Positions 14,098-23,170 are shown, counted from the stretch's first letter. The stretch is DNA of 35,982 bases from DATHBP01 sp035296085 (GCA_035296085.1 DATHBP010000182.1:1-35982); one strand, 5' to 3'. The notes: generated by a model from the sequence alone, not told the origin. Numbers and translations: made by a program.

Positions 14098-15840
14098 TCA
14101 CAGGTACTGGCCGGTGTTGGCGATGGTGTCGATCGAACGACCCGGCTCGGTGCCCTGCTTGCCGGACGTGAGCGTGCGGATGAAGACGATGCGCTCACCC
14201 TTCTTGCCGGAGATGCGGGCCCAGTCGTCGGGGTTGGTCGTGTTGGGCAGGTCCTCGTTCTCCTTGAACTCGTCGAGGCACGCCTGCAGCATGTGCTGGA
14301 CGCGGATGCCCCGCTGCTCGAGCTCGAGCAGGTCCTTGATCGCCATCTTCTTCGCCCGGTCGACAATGTTTTGGATCATCGCGCCCGAGTTGAAATCCTT
14401 GAAGTAGAGGACTTCCTTGTCACCGTTGGCGTAGGTCACCTCGAGGAACCTGTTGTCCTCCGACTCGTCGTACATGCGCTCGACGGTGCGCTGGATCATG
14501 GCCCCGACGCACACGTCACGGTCACCGTCGAACTCGGTGAGGTCGTCGGCGTGCAGCGGCAGGTTGGCGGTGAGGTATTTCGAGAAGATGTCGCGCGCCG
14601 ACTCGGCGTCGGGCCGTTCGATCTTGATCTTCACGTCGAGTCGGCCGGGTCGAAGGATCGCCGGGTCGATCATGTCCTCGCGGTTGGACGCGCCGATGAC
14701 GATGACGTTCTCAAGCCCCTCCACGCCGTCGATCTCACTCAGCAGCTGCGGCACGATCGTGTTCTCGACGTCGCTCGACACACCGGACCCGCGGGTCCGG
14801 AACAACGAGTCCATCTCGTCGAAGAACACGATCACGGGCGTCCCGCCGCTCGCCTTCTCCCTCGCCCGCTGGAACACCAGCCGGATGTGCCGCTCGGTCT
14901 CGCCGACGTACTTGTTGAGCAGCTCGGGTCCCTTGATGTTCAGGAAGAAGCTCTTGCCTTCCTGCCCGGTCTTCTCGGCCACCTTCTTGGCCAAGGAGTT
15001 CGCGACGGCCTTGGCGATGAGCGTCTTGCCGCAGCCGGGCGGTCCGTACAGCAGCACGCCCTTCGGCGGCTTCAGCTCGTGCTCCTCGAACAGCCCGGGG
15101 TGCAGGTACGGCAGCTCGATCGCGTCGCGGATCGCCTCGATCTGGCGCATCAGGCCGCCGATGTTGCTGTAGTCGATGTCCGGGACCTCCTCGAGGATCA
15201 GCTCCTCGACCTCGGACTTCGGGATCCGCTCGTAGACGTAGCCTGCGCGGGCGTCGAGCAACAAGGAGTCGCCTGCGCGCAGCGGTGCAGTGCGCAAGGG
15301 TTCAGCGAGGCGTACGACCTTCTCCTCGTCGGCGTTGGCGATGACGAGCGCCCGGTCGCCGTCGGCGAGCACCTCCTTGAGCATCACGACTTCGCCGACC
15401 TGCTCGAACGCCAGCGCACTGACCACGTTGAGCGCCTCGTTGAGCAGCACCTCCTGGCCGCGGTGCAATGAGTCGAGGTCGACGTTGGGACTGACGCTGA
15501 CGCGCAGCTTGCGGCCGGCAGTGAAGACGTCGACCGTGTCGTCGTCGCACCGGGCGAGAAAGACCCCGAACCCAGCCGGCGGCTGCGCCAGCCGGTCGAC
15601 CTCCTCCTTGAGCGTGAGGATCTGGTCTCGCGCATCTCGCAGCATGTCGGCAAGGCGCTCGTTCTGCGAGGTGAGGCCGGCGACCGCAGCCTGCGTCTCA
15701 GCCAGCCGGTACTCGAGCCGCCGCGCCTCCCCCGGGTGGTCGGCCAGCCGCCGGCGCAGCCTCGCTACCTCTTCCTCGAGGAACTCGACCTGGGTCGTGA
15801 GCTCGGCCGGCGTACGTCTGCTGTCGTCATGGGCTGGCAT
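14098..15840 (-). CDS. arc: Proteasome-associated AAA+ ATPase Arc/Mpa
   Basis: A hexameric unfoldase that recognises Pup and feeds pupylated proteins into the 20S core. The 580-aa sequence has an N-terminal coiled coil (about 14-86), where Pup binds, two OB-type domains (about 90-200), and one AAA module with GPPGCGKT (266-273), VIVFFDEMD (336-344), and the arginine-rich SNREDMIDPAILRPGRLD. The C-terminus ends GQYL, the HbYX-like tail that docks on the alpha ring. ATG 15840 is favoured over an upstream in-frame GTG at 15849 because AAAGGGTG sits 6 bases before the ATG. It is separated from dop by two genes and probably transcribed on its own. Confidence 0.97.
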   Translation of the reverse strand: MPAHDDSRRTPAELTTQVEFLEEEVARLRRRLADHPGEARRLEYRLAETQAAVAGLTSQNERLADMLRDARDQILTLKEEVDRLAQPPAGFGVFLARCDDDTVDVFTAGRKLRVSVSPNVDLDSLHRGQEVLLNEALNVVSALAFEQVGEVVMLKEVLADGDRALVIANADEEKVVRLAEPLRTAPLRAGDSLLLDARAGYVYERIPKSEVEELILEEVPDIDYSNIGGLMRQIEAIRDAIELPYLHPGLFEEHELKPPKGVLLYGPPGCGKTLIAKAVANSLAKKVAEKTGQEGKSFFLNIKGPELLNKYVGETERHIRLVFQRAREKASGGTPVIVFFDEMDSLFRTRGSGVSSDVENTIVPQLLSEIDGVEGLENVIVIGASNREDMIDPAILRPGRLDVKIKIERPDAESARDIFSKYLTANLPLHADDLTEFDGDRDVCVGAMIQRTVERMYDESEDNRFLEVTYANGDKEVLYFKDFNSGAMIQNIVDRAKKMAIKDLLELEQRGIRVQHMLQACLDEFKENEDLPNTTNPDDWARISGKKGERIVFIRTLTSGKQGTEPGRSIDTIANTGQYL

Positions 15841-15878
15841 CGACCGCACCCTTTCGCGAGAGGGGTCTAACGCGTTCG

Positions 15879-15884
15879 ACCCTA
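15879..15884 (-). promoter_or_regulatory. Candidate -10 (TAGGGT) for arc
   Basis: TAGGGT in the 104-bp gap between trmI and arc, 38 nt before the arc ATG; a leader with the AAAGGGTG site would result. Confidence 0.4.
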
Positions 15885-15944
15885 CCGGGGGACGAGGCGG
15901 CTATGTCGCGCCAAGGGCACGTGTCGGTCACGCTGCGGCAACGG

Positions 15945-16892
15945 TCATCGTTGCGTGGTGCTGACCTCGCCGTCTCGGTCCGGATCGCCCTCGGCGCTCG
16001 CCGCGCGAGGTCCGCGGTAGTCCGGTCCGTACGCCCCCGGTGCGGGACGCCGCGAGCGGCGCGGGGGGCGGTGTCCGGGAGCCATCCGGCGGGCCGTGAG
16101 CAGGAAGCCCGTGTGCCCGCTCATCGTGTGGTCGGGGCGAATCGCCAGGCCTTCGACGTGCCAGGAGCGCACCAAGCTCTCCCAGGCGTACGGCTCGGTG
16201 AAGCCGCCGTGTGCCCGCAGTGTCTCGACCGTGCGGCCGAGCTGGGTCGTCGTGGCGACATACGCGCACACGATCCCACCGGGGACAAGAGCGCTCGCGC
16301 TGACTTCGACACACTCCCAGGGGGCGAGCATGTCGAGGACCACCCGATCGATCTCGGGTGCGACATTCGCCTCGCTCAGGTCGCCGATCGTCAGCCGCCA
16401 GGCCGGATGCTGGCCGCCGAAGAACTCCTCGACGTTGCTCCGGGCCACCGCGGCGAAGTCGTCGCGCCGCTCGTAGGACGCCACCAGGCCGGTGGGCCCC
16501 ACCGCACGCAGCAGCGCGCAGCTCAACGCGCCGGATCCGGCGCCGGCCTCGACGACGCGCGCGCCGGGGAAGATGTCGGCCATGACGAGGATCTGCGCCG
16601 TGTCCTTGGGGTAGACGACCGTCGCGCCGCGCGGCATCGCGACCACGTGCTCGGCGTAGAGCGGCCGCAGGACCAAGTAGTCGACACCGCCTGCGGAGGT
16701 GACGACGATGCCCTCCGGCTGGCCGATCAGCGCGTCGTGGTCGATGGCGCCGCGGTGGGTGAAGAACGTGGCGCCGGCCTCGAGCAGCACGCTGTTGCGC
16801 CTGCCCTTGGGGTCGGTGAGCCTGATCCGCTCTCCCGCAGCCAGCGGGCCGCGCCGGACGCCCGACCACTGCCTCGGCGCGTCTGGCGCCAT
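15945..16892 (-). CDS. trmI: tRNA (adenine58-N1)-methyltransferase TrmI
   Basis: Makes m1A58 in the T-loop of tRNA, using SAM, as a homotetramer. The 315-aa protein has the N-terminal beta domain (GERIRLTDPKGRRNSVLLEAG), FTHRGAIDHDALIGQPEG, the linker RPLYAEHVVAMPRGATVVYPKDT typical of TrmI, the SAM loop VVEAGAGSGALSCALL (Glu115-Gly121 core) and the DRVVLDMLAPWE motif. A basic, Arg/Pro-rich tail of about 45 residues is added at the end, probably disordered. Its ATG overlaps the stop of the M50 protease gene by one base (TGATG), implying coupling. Confidence 0.95.
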   Translation of the reverse strand: MAPDAPRQWSGVRRGPLAAGERIRLTDPKGRRNSVLLEAGATFFTHRGAIDHDALIGQPEGIVVTSAGGVDYLVLRPLYAEHVVAMPRGATVVYPKDTAQILVMADIFPGARVVEAGAGSGALSCALLRAVGPTGLVASYERRDDFAAVARSNVEEFFGGQHPAWRLTIGDLSEANVAPEIDRVVLDMLAPWECVEVSASALVPGGIVCAYVATTTQLGRTVETLRAHGGFTEPYAWESLVRSWHVEGLAIRPDHTMSGHTGFLLTARRMAPGHRPPRRSRRPAPGAYGPDYRGPRAASAEGDPDRDGEVSTTQR

Positions 16893-18031
16893 CAGGCCGC
16901 GGCGAACGCCGCGTCGACGTCTTTGGCAGCGAGAACGCCGAAGACCTGGCCGGAGGTGTCCAGCAGCACGTACTCGGTTGCTGGCGTTGTGCGCATCGCG
17001 TTGACCAGGCCTTCACCGCTGAGATCGGCGGCGAGCTGCATGCCGGACTCCAGGCGACGGGCGACGGAGCCGCAGCTCACCCACGGCCGGCGGTCCGCCG
17101 GCGTGGAGAGCACCGCTGCCTCGTTGACGATGCCGATGGGCTCGCCCGTTCCGGAGATAACCACCAGGCCGCCGGCCTGGGCGTCGTGGGCTCGCCGGAT
17201 GCCTTCGGCGAGCGGCAGGTCGTGGGCTACCGCGACCGCCCGCCGTGCCAACGCCCGCGCCTGCAGCGACGGCAGCTTGGCGCGCAGGCGAGCCGCCAGG
17301 ATCGCCTGGCTGGCCGAGGTCCACAAGAACAAGGCGATGATGAGAGCGAACGCGTAGGTAACGAAGTCGGGTGGACTGCCAGTCACCAGCTGCAGGACCA
17401 GCGGGTAGGCAAGGACGAGCACCGCGACCGCACGGCCCGCCCAGGCCGCGACCAACGTGGCGAGATGCGGCTTGCCCGTCGCTGCCCACACCGCCGCGCG
17501 CAGGATGCGCCCACCGTCGAGCGGCAGGCCAGGGGCGAGGTTCAGCACCCCCACCAAAAGGTTGGCGCTGGCCAGCCCGCCGACGGCGTAGCCAAGCAGG
17601 CCGTACGGCAGCACGGAAGCGAGGGCCCAGGCCAACCCGCCGACCAGCAGCGATGCCAGCGGGCCGACGACGGAGACGACGAACTCCCGCCACGGCGTCT
17701 GCGGCTCCCCGTCGATCTCGGTCACACCGCCGAGAAAGTGCAGCGTGACGGACTTGACCGGGAGACCGAACGCCTTGGCGGCCAGCGCGTGCGAGAGCTC
17801 GTGCAACAACACAGACAGGTACAAGACGACTGCGAAGGCCAGGCCGGCCACGTAGGACAGGTCTCCGAGCCCGGGCGCGACCTCGCGGATGTTGGGCGCC
17901 AGCAGCCAGGCGATGAGACCCGCGATCAGCAACCACGACGCGCGTACCGTGATGTCGATGCCGGCGATGCGCCCCATCCGCAACGTCCCGGGCGGGTAGC
18001 GACGCGCCGCGGAAGTCGGGTCGGGAGCCAC
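16892..18031 (-). CDS. Site-2 protease family (M50B) metalloprotease with CBS-like domain
   Basis: An intramembrane zinc metalloprotease of 379 aa. The zinc site is HELSH (His77, Glu78, His81) with the second motif NLAPGLPLDGGR (Asp173) supplying the third ligand. Several hydrophobic segments occupy residues 30-240, and a cytoplasmic C-terminal region of about 130 residues looks like a CBS pair (GLVVISGTGEPIGIVNEAAVL; YVLLDTSGQVFGVLAAKDVD), which in this subgroup may bind nucleotides. GTG 18031 is chosen for TAGCGT-N6 upstream. Substrates may be membrane-bound anti-sigma factors, but none is encoded here. trmI overlaps its stop. Confidence 0.93.
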   Translation of the reverse strand: MAPDPTSAARRYPPGTLRMGRIAGIDITVRASWLLIAGLIAWLLAPNIREVAPGLGDLSYVAGLAFAVVLYLSVLLHELSHALAAKAFGLPVKSVTLHFLGGVTEIDGEPQTPWREFVVSVVGPLASLLVGGLAWALASVLPYGLLGYAVGGLASANLLVGVLNLAPGLPLDGGRILRAAVWAATGKPHLATLVAAWAGRAVAVLVLAYPLVLQLVTGSPPDFVTYAFALIIALFLWTSASQAILAARLRAKLPSLQARALARRAVAVAHDLPLAEGIRRAHDAQAGGLVVISGTGEPIGIVNEAAVLSTPADRRPWVSCGSVARRLESGMQLAADLSGEGLVNAMRTTPATEYVLLDTSGQVFGVLAAKDVDAAFAAA

Positions 18032-18037
18032 AGGTCA

Positions 18038-18043
18038 ACGCTA
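18038..18043 (-). promoter_or_regulatory. -10 element TAGCGT of the leaderless M50 protease gene
   Basis: TAGCGT, 6 nt, then GTG 18031 on the minus strand, in the 74-bp divergent gap with the RecB-family gene. Confidence 0.5.
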
Positions 18044-18075
18044 GCGCGGCGCGGCGTCCGCACGGTTGCGCCGGA

Positions 18076-18098
18076 CTGTCGGAGGGTTGTCCTACCGT
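18076..18098 (+). promoter_or_regulatory. PafBC/RecA-NDp-type DNA-damage promoter
   Basis: CTGTCGGAG, exactly 8 nt, then TACCGT. The known consensus of RecA-independent damage promoters in mycobacteria is TTGTCRGTG-N8-TANNNT; seven of nine bases in the left box and all fixed bases of the right box match, with the correct spacing. The -10 ends 7 nt before ATG 18106, so the message should be leaderless. Confidence 0.6.
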
Positions 18099-18105
18099 GA
18101 AAACC

Positions 18106-19053
18106 ATGCAGCAGGTGACCCATCCGGCGTCCGGACCAGCGGAGGCAGCGGCGCGGGCCCAGGCGCCGACACCGGCGGACGTGCTGGGTTCGTTGTCCCC
18201 GAGCCGTGCGAGCGACTTCATGTGCTGTCCACTGCTCTACCGCTTCCGCGTTATCGACAAGCTGCCGCAAGCGCCGAGCATCGACGCCGTCCGCGGAACG
18301 GTCGTCCACGCCGTGCTCGAGCGGCTGTTCGACCTGCCATCGGCCGGCCGCACGCCGGGTGAGGCGATCGCCCTGCTCGAGCCGGCGTGGAACGCTCTGA
18401 TCGACGAGGACCCCGAGCTCGCGACACTGTTCGCATCCAGCAGCGAGGAGCTGACGACCTGGCTGGACGGCTGCCGGTCGCTGCTGGAGCGCTACTTCAC
18501 CCTCGAGGACCCATCCCGACTCGAGCCGGCCGAGCGAGAGGTCTACGTCGAGACCGAGCTGTCCTCAGGGCTGCTGCTGCGCGGATACATAGACCGCGTC
18601 GACGTGGCCGCCACCGGCGAGATCCGCATCGTGGACTACAAGACCGGCCGGTCACCGCACCCGTCGTTCGAAGCCAAGGCGCTGTTCCAGATGAAGTTCT
18701 ACGCGCTGGTGCTGTGGCGGACCCGGGGTGTCGTCCCGCGGATGCTTCAGCTGATCTATCTGGGCAACGCCGAGGTCTTGCGCTACGAGCCCGAGGAGTG
18801 CGACCTGCTGGCCACCGAGCGGAAGGTGGAAGCGTTGTGGCGCGCCATCAAGCGCGCCACTCAGACCGGTGACTGGCGGCCTTCCCCCTCGGCGCTCTGT
18901 GGCTGGTGCGACCACCAGGCGCTCTGCCCGGCTTGGGGCGGCACGCCTCCCCCGCTGCCGCCGCCCGAAGCCGGCTTGACGGTGCCGGCTGCCATCTCCT
19001 CGGCATGTGGCAACCCAGCCGTCGCGCCGGCGTCACGATCTAGATCTCGGTGA
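18106..19053 (+). CDS. RecB-family exonuclease, PD-(D/E)XK with Fe-S cysteines
   Basis: A stand-alone nuclease of the RecB/AddB/Cas4-like fold, 315 aa. It shows SPSRASDFMCCPLLYRF (Cys40/41), GTVVHAVLERLF (His68), RGYIDRVD (Asp163), RIVDYKTG (Asp177, Lys179), QMKFYALVLW, and the C-terminal cluster CGWCDHQALC (Cys265, Cys268, Cys274). Together with Cys41 this gives four ligands for a 4Fe-4S cluster. An in-frame GTG at 18097 has GGAGGG upstream, but it falls inside the proposed -10, so ATG 18106 is chosen. The upstream motif suggests control by PafBC, in line with a role in DNA repair. It converges on oppF with a 14-bp overlap. Confidence 0.9.
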   Translation: MQQVTHPASGPAEAAARAQAPTPADVLGSLSPSRASDFMCCPLLYRFRVIDKLPQAPSIDAVRGTVVHAVLERLFDLPSAGRTPGEAIALLEPAWNALIDEDPELATLFASSSEELTTWLDGCRSLLERYFTLEDPSRLEPAEREVYVETELSSGLLLRGYIDRVDVAATGEIRIVDYKTGRSPHPSFEAKALFQMKFYALVLWRTRGVVPRMLQLIYLGNAEVLRYEPEECDLLATERKVEALWRAIKRATQTGDWRPSPSALCGWCDHQALCPAWGGTPPPLPPPEAGLTVPAAISSACGNPAVAPASRSRSR

Positions 19054-20179
19054 CAGACGCGGGGCCGAACGGCGAGCCGTCGTCAGCGCGCGTCGGCGCC
19101 CTCCCGGCTTCGACGAGCTCGGGGTCGATCTCGTGGGGCTGCAGCTCGCCCCGTGCGATCTCCTCGGCCCAGTGACACGCGACCCGGTGACCCGGGGAGA
19201 CGGCGTCGACCTCGATCACCCGGAGCTGCGGGCGTTCGTCGTCGCATCGGGTGGGCTGCCGCCAAGGACACCGAGTGTGGAAACGGCACCCGCTCGGCGG
19301 GTTGGACGGCGACGGCAGATCTCCGGTGAGCAGGATCTGCTCACGCCGGTCCTCGACGACCGGATCCGGGACCGGGACCGCTGACATCAGCGCCCGGGTG
19401 TAGGGGTGCAGCGGCAGGTCGTAGAGCTCGCCGGCCTCCGACTCCTCCACCAGCCCACCGAGATACATGACCCCGATCCGGTCGCTGATGTGGCGGACGA
19501 CGGCGAGATCATGCGCGACCACCAGGTACGTCAGGCCGAACTCGTTTTGCAGCTCCTCGAGCAGGTTGAGCACCTGCGCCTGGACCGAGACGTCCAGCGC
19601 GCTGACGGGCTCGTCGGCGACGATCAGCTTCGGTCCCACCGACAACGCCCGCGCGATGCCGATCCGCTGCCGCTGCCCGCCGGAGAACTCGTGCGGATAC
19701 TTCTGGAGCGCGGCGGCGGGCAGCCCCACCGCGGCGAGCAGCTCGCGCAGCCGGGCGCTGGTGGCCGCCTTGTCCTTGTCGAGGCCGTGAGCGCGCATGC
19801 CCTCGACCAGGAGCGACTCCACCGACTGGCGCGGGTCGAGGCTCGACATCGGGTCCTGGAAGACCATCTGCATGTCCTGCCGCTTGCGACGCAGCTTCTC
19901 GCCCTTGAGGCTGGCGATGTCGACGCCTTCGAAGGTGACGACGCCCTCGGTGGGTGGTTCCAGCTTGAGGATCGCGCGGCCGAGCGTCGACTTGCCACAG
20001 CCCGACTCGCCTACGAGGCCGTACGTCTCACCGCGCCGGATCTGCAGATCGACGCCGTCGACGGCGTAGACGTAGCCGATTGTGCGGTCGACGACCACGC
20101 CGCTCTTGATGGCAAAGTGCACCTTCAGGTCGCGCACGTCGACGAGGACGTCGCTGGCCGCGGTCGGCTGGTCACTCAC
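19040..20179 (-). CDS. oppF: Oligopeptide ABC transporter ATP-binding protein OppF/DppF
   Basis: One of the two ATPases energising peptide import. The 379-aa protein has Walker A GLVGESGCGKST, QMVFQDPMSSLDPRQS, signature EFSGGQRQRIGIARAL, Walker B LIVADEPVSALD and the H-loop VVAHDLAVVRH. Near the C-terminus is the oligopeptide-type extension with GCRFHTRCPWRQPTRC, whose cysteines match those that bind an Fe-S cluster in some DppD/OppD proteins. The GTG at 20179 overlaps the end of oppD by 8 bp. It is the last gene of the operon, and its stop overlaps the RecB-family gene from the other strand. Confidence 0.95.
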   Translation of the reverse strand: MSDQPTAASDVLVDVRDLKVHFAIKSGVVVDRTIGYVYAVDGVDLQIRRGETYGLVGESGCGKSTLGRAILKLEPPTEGVVTFEGVDIASLKGEKLRRKRQDMQMVFQDPMSSLDPRQSVESLLVEGMRAHGLDKDKAATSARLRELLAAVGLPAAALQKYPHEFSGGQRQRIGIARALSVGPKLIVADEPVSALDVSVQAQVLNLLEELQNEFGLTYLVVAHDLAVVRHISDRIGVMYLGGLVEESEAGELYDLPLHPYTRALMSAVPVPDPVVEDRREQILLTGDLPSPSNPPSGCRFHTRCPWRQPTRCDDERPQLRVIEVDAVSPGHRVACHWAEEIARGELQPHEIDPELVEAGRAPTRADDGSPFGPASVTEI

Positions 20180-21170
20180 GGCCCACCTCCACGGGGTTGA
20201 AGCACCGCAGCCGCCGTCCGTCGCCCTCTACCGTCAGCTCGGGCATGTGCTCCGTGCAGACATCGATGACGTTGGGGCACCGCGGCGCGAACGCGCACGC
20301 GGAGGTCCACGGCAGGTTGTCGTTGACCGAGCCCGGCACCGGCGTGAGCTTCTCGCCGCGCGCCACGTCGAGCCGGGGGATTGAGGCCAGCAGGCCGTTG
20401 GTGTAGGGATGGCGCGGCTGTCCGAAGAGCCCGTAACGGTCGCCACGCTCCACGATCCGGCCGGCGTAGAGGACGTTGACCTCGTCACAGAGCCCGGCGA
20501 CGACCCCTAGGTCGTGGGTGATCATGATCAGCGCTGTGCCGGTCTCCTCGACCAGCTCCTTGAGCAACGCAAGGATCTGCGCCTGGATCGTCACATCGAG
20601 GGCGGTGGTCGGCTCGTCGGCGATCAGCAGCCGCGGGGCGCAGGCGAGCGCCATCGCGATGAGCGCGCGTTGCCGCATGCCGCCGCTGAGCTGGTGCGGG
20701 TAGTTCTTGAGCCGCGCCTTCGGGTCGGGAATGCCGACAACTTCGAGGAGCTCGCGGGCCTTCGGCATGGCCTCCTTGCGCGACATGCCACGGTGGCGCT
20801 CCATCACCTCGGTGACCTGGATGCCGATCGGTACGACGGGATTGAGGGAGGAGAGCGGGTCCTGGAAGATCATGGCGATGTCACGGCCGCGCCGGTCGCG
20901 CATCTCCTGTCGCGACAGCGCGAGCAGGTCGTCGCCCTCGTAGACCGCCCGGCCATCGACCCGGTTGCCCCGGTCCGGGAGAAGCCCCATGATCGCCAGC
21001 GACGTCACCGACTTTCCGCAGCCTGACTCGCCGACCAGACCGACGGTCTGGCCGGGGTGGACGTCGAAGGACACGCCGTCGACGGCGGCGAAGGGCTGTT
21101 CGCCCTGCCGCGTGAACGTCACCTGGAGGTCCTCGACTGACAGCAGCGGACCGGAATCCATGCCCGTCAT
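20172..21170 (-). CDS. oppD: Oligopeptide ABC transporter ATP-binding protein OppD/DppD
   Basis: The partner ATPase, 332 aa. Motifs: Walker A GLVGESGCGKSVTS, IAMIFQDPLSSLNPVVPIG, signature QLSGGMRQRALIAMAL, Walker B LLIADEPTTALD, H-loop MITHDLGVVAG, and the C-terminal oligopeptide extension CAFAPRCPNVIDVC. The frame is open for 50 codons further upstream, but homology starts at MDSGPLLSVEDLQVTF, and ATG 21170 overlaps the oppC stop as ATGA. A second ATG three codons on (21161) is also possible. OppD and OppF are clearly different, so this is a heterodimeric ATPase pair. Confidence 0.95.
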   Translation of the reverse strand: MTGMDSGPLLSVEDLQVTFTRQGEQPFAAVDGVSFDVHPGQTVGLVGESGCGKSVTSLAIMGLLPDRGNRVDGRAVYEGDDLLALSRQEMRDRRGRDIAMIFQDPLSSLNPVVPIGIQVTEVMERHRGMSRKEAMPKARELLEVVGIPDPKARLKNYPHQLSGGMRQRALIAMALACAPRLLIADEPTTALDVTIQAQILALLKELVEETGTALIMITHDLGVVAGLCDEVNVLYAGRIVERGDRYGLFGQPRHPYTNGLLASIPRLDVARGEKLTPVPGSVNDNLPWTSACAFAPRCPNVIDVCTEHMPELTVEGDGRRLRCFNPVEVGRE

Positions 21171-22126
21171 CTCCGGGTCTTCGGGTCGAGGGCCTCGCGC
21201 AGCGCCTCTCCCATCAGCGTGAAGCCGAGGGCGACGACGATGATGCAGGACGCCGGGTAAATCGCCAGGTGGGGGTACTCGTTGATGAACTCCGTCGCCT
21301 TGCCTAGCATCTGCCCCCACTCGGGCTGCCGGTCGTCGGGGTTGCCGAAGCCGAGGAACGAGAGCGCCGCGGCGTCGATGATCGCTACCGCCAGGACCAA
21401 GGTCGCCTGCACGATCACGGGGCCGAGTGCGTTCGGGAGCATGTGACGGAAGACGATCGCCCGCTGCTTGACTCCCAGTGCACGGGCGGCCAGCACGTGG
21501 TCGCTGGCGCGCTGCGCCAACATTGACCCACGCAGCAACCGCGCGAAGATCGGCACCTGGATGGCGGCGATGGCGATGATCAGCGTGGTCTGGCTCGGCC
21601 GGGCGGCGAGCGCCGCGAGCGTGAACGCGAGCAGCAGCGAGGGGATCGACAGCATCACGTCGACGAGCCGCATCACGGCCGAGTCGATCCAGCCGGCGAA
21701 CGCCCCGGCGAGCGTGCCGAGCACCAGCCCGCCGGCCAGCCCGAACACAGTGGCGAGCACGCCGACGATCAGGGTCTGCCGGCTTCCGACGAGCAGACGG
21801 GAGAGCAGGTCACGGCCGCGGTTGTCGGCTCCGAGCGGGAAGCCCGGCTCTGCTCCGGGGACGGGGTTGGACTGGGTTCGCACCTTGTCGAGAAGCGGTG
21901 CCGCGGCCGGGTCGTGAGGGGCGATCCAGGGAGAGATGATGGCCAGCACGACGAAGGCCACCGAGATGCCGAGGCCCAACAAGAAGATCGGGTTGCGGCG
22001 CAGCCTGCGCCAGGCGCTGACGATGAGGGAGACACCGGGGGTTTCGTCCACCGAGGCTGCGGCGAGGGCGTCGATGCGTGCCTTGCGCCGATCGCCGTAG
22101 GACCCCGAAGCGGGTGTGTCGCTCAT
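21167..22126 (-). CDS. oppC: Oligopeptide ABC transporter permease OppC/DppC
   Basis: A 319-aa membrane subunit with about six transmembrane segments (first at NPIFLLGLGISVAFVVLAII) and the extended periplasmic loop after it, ending in FPLGADNRGRDLLSRLLVGS, the hallmark of OppC-type permeases. The ATPase-contact loop is ARALGVKQRAIVFRHMLPNA (EAA motif) and the C-terminal part has LSFLGFG. ATG 22126 is supported by GAGGTGA 6 bases upstream. It follows oppB by 4 bp and overlaps oppD. Confidence 0.95.
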   Translation of the reverse strand: MSDTPASGSYGDRRKARIDALAAASVDETPGVSLIVSAWRRLRRNPIFLLGLGISVAFVVLAIISPWIAPHDPAAAPLLDKVRTQSNPVPGAEPGFPLGADNRGRDLLSRLLVGSRQTLIVGVLATVFGLAGGLVLGTLAGAFAGWIDSAVMRLVDVMLSIPSLLLAFTLAALAARPSQTTLIIAIAAIQVPIFARLLRGSMLAQRASDHVLAARALGVKQRAIVFRHMLPNALGPVIVQATLVLAVAIIDAAALSFLGFGNPDDRQPEWGQMLGKATEFINEYPHLAIYPASCIIVVALGFTLMGEALREALDPKTRR

Positions 22127-22130
22127 GACG

Positions 22131-23153
22131 TCACCTCGTCCTGACTCGGGGGTCGATGAGGGCGTAGGAGATGTCCACGAGCAGGTTGACCAGCACGAAG
22201 ATCAGCGCCGACGCCAGGATCAAGACCTGGAGCACGGGATAGTCCTTGTCGGTGAACGACTCATAGAGCGCCTGGCCGATGCCCCCGAAGGAGAAGACCG
22301 TCTCCGTCAGCACTGCGCCGGCCAGGAGCCCACCGACCTGGAGACCGATCGTGGTGACGACCGGCAACATCGCGTTGCGCAGCACGTGACGACTGCGGAT
22401 CACCTGCGCGGTCAGGCCCTTCGCCTCCGCCGTCCGCACGAAGTCGGCGTCCAGCGTGTCCAGGACCGACGCGCGGGTGATTCGGAAGATCACCGCGAAC
22501 GGGATGGTAGCCAAGGCCACCGAGGGCAAGATGAGATGGATGAACGCGTCCCAGGCGGCGTCCCACTCGCGGGTCAGGATTCCGTCGAGGACGAAGAAGT
22601 TGGTGACGCGGGTGGCGTCGAAGCTGACCTCCTGCCGCCCTGACACCGGCAGCAGGTTCCACTTCACCGCGAAGAAGTACTTGAGCAAAAAGGCCGTGAA
22701 GAAAACCGGTACGGCGACCCCCACCAGGGAAAAGATCACCGATCCGTTGTCGAGAGCCGAACCCCTGCGGCGAGCGGCGAAGTAGCCCAGCGGGATGCCC
22801 AGTGAGACAGCGATCAGGAGGGCGAAGAACGACAGCTCGATCGTGGCCGGTAGCCGAGCCAGGAAGACCTGGAACGCGTCCTCACCTGGCAGCACCGCCG
22901 TCGAGGCTCCGAACTCTCCATGGACCGCCCGCTCCATGAACTTCAGGTACTGGACCCAGATCGGCTGGTCGAGGCCGAGCGCGGCCTCGAGCGCCGCTCG
23001 GCGGGAGGCGGTGGCCCGTTCGCCGAGAATGGCCGAGACCGTGCCGCCGGGCAGCGCTCGGAGCCAGATGAACAGCAGGACGGACAGAACGAGCAGGACA
23101 CCGACCATCTGGATGACCCGACGCACGATGAAGCGGAGCATGTCCTCGTTCAC
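22131..23153 (-). CDS. oppB: Oligopeptide ABC transporter permease OppB/DppB
   Basis: A 340-aa permease with an N-terminal membrane helix (VIQMVGVLLVLSVLLFIWL), the LPGG motif following it, a long external segment with ALGLDQPIWVQYLKFM, and the EAA loop FVRTAEAKGLTAQVIRSRHV. GETVFSF-like ETVFSFGGIGQALYES near the end is typical of OppB. The start is GTG 23153, or ATG 23141 (MLRFIVRRVIQM) four codons in; neither has an ideally spaced ribosome-binding site (GGGAG lies next to the GTG). A strong hairpin lies just upstream, between oppA and this gene. Confidence 0.94.
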   Translation of the reverse strand: MNEDMLRFIVRRVIQMVGVLLVLSVLLFIWLRALPGGTVSAILGERATASRRAALEAALGLDQPIWVQYLKFMERAVHGEFGASTAVLPGEDAFQVFLARLPATIELSFFALLIAVSLGIPLGYFAARRRGSALDNGSVIFSLVGVAVPVFFTAFLLKYFFAVKWNLLPVSGRQEVSFDATRVTNFFVLDGILTREWDAAWDAFIHLILPSVALATIPFAVIFRITRASVLDTLDADFVRTAEAKGLTAQVIRSRHVLRNAMLPVVTTIGLQVGGLLAGAVLTETVFSFGGIGQALYESFTDKDYPVLQVLILASALIFVLVNLLVDISYALIDPRVRTR

Positions 23154-23170
23154 TCCCTACGGACCGTGGT

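Noticed and set aside
18097..18105. GTG start for the RecB-family gene with GGAGGG upstream
   Set aside because: The GTG lies inside the TACCGT -10 of the damage-type promoter, so it would not be on the mRNA; ATG 18106 fits better.
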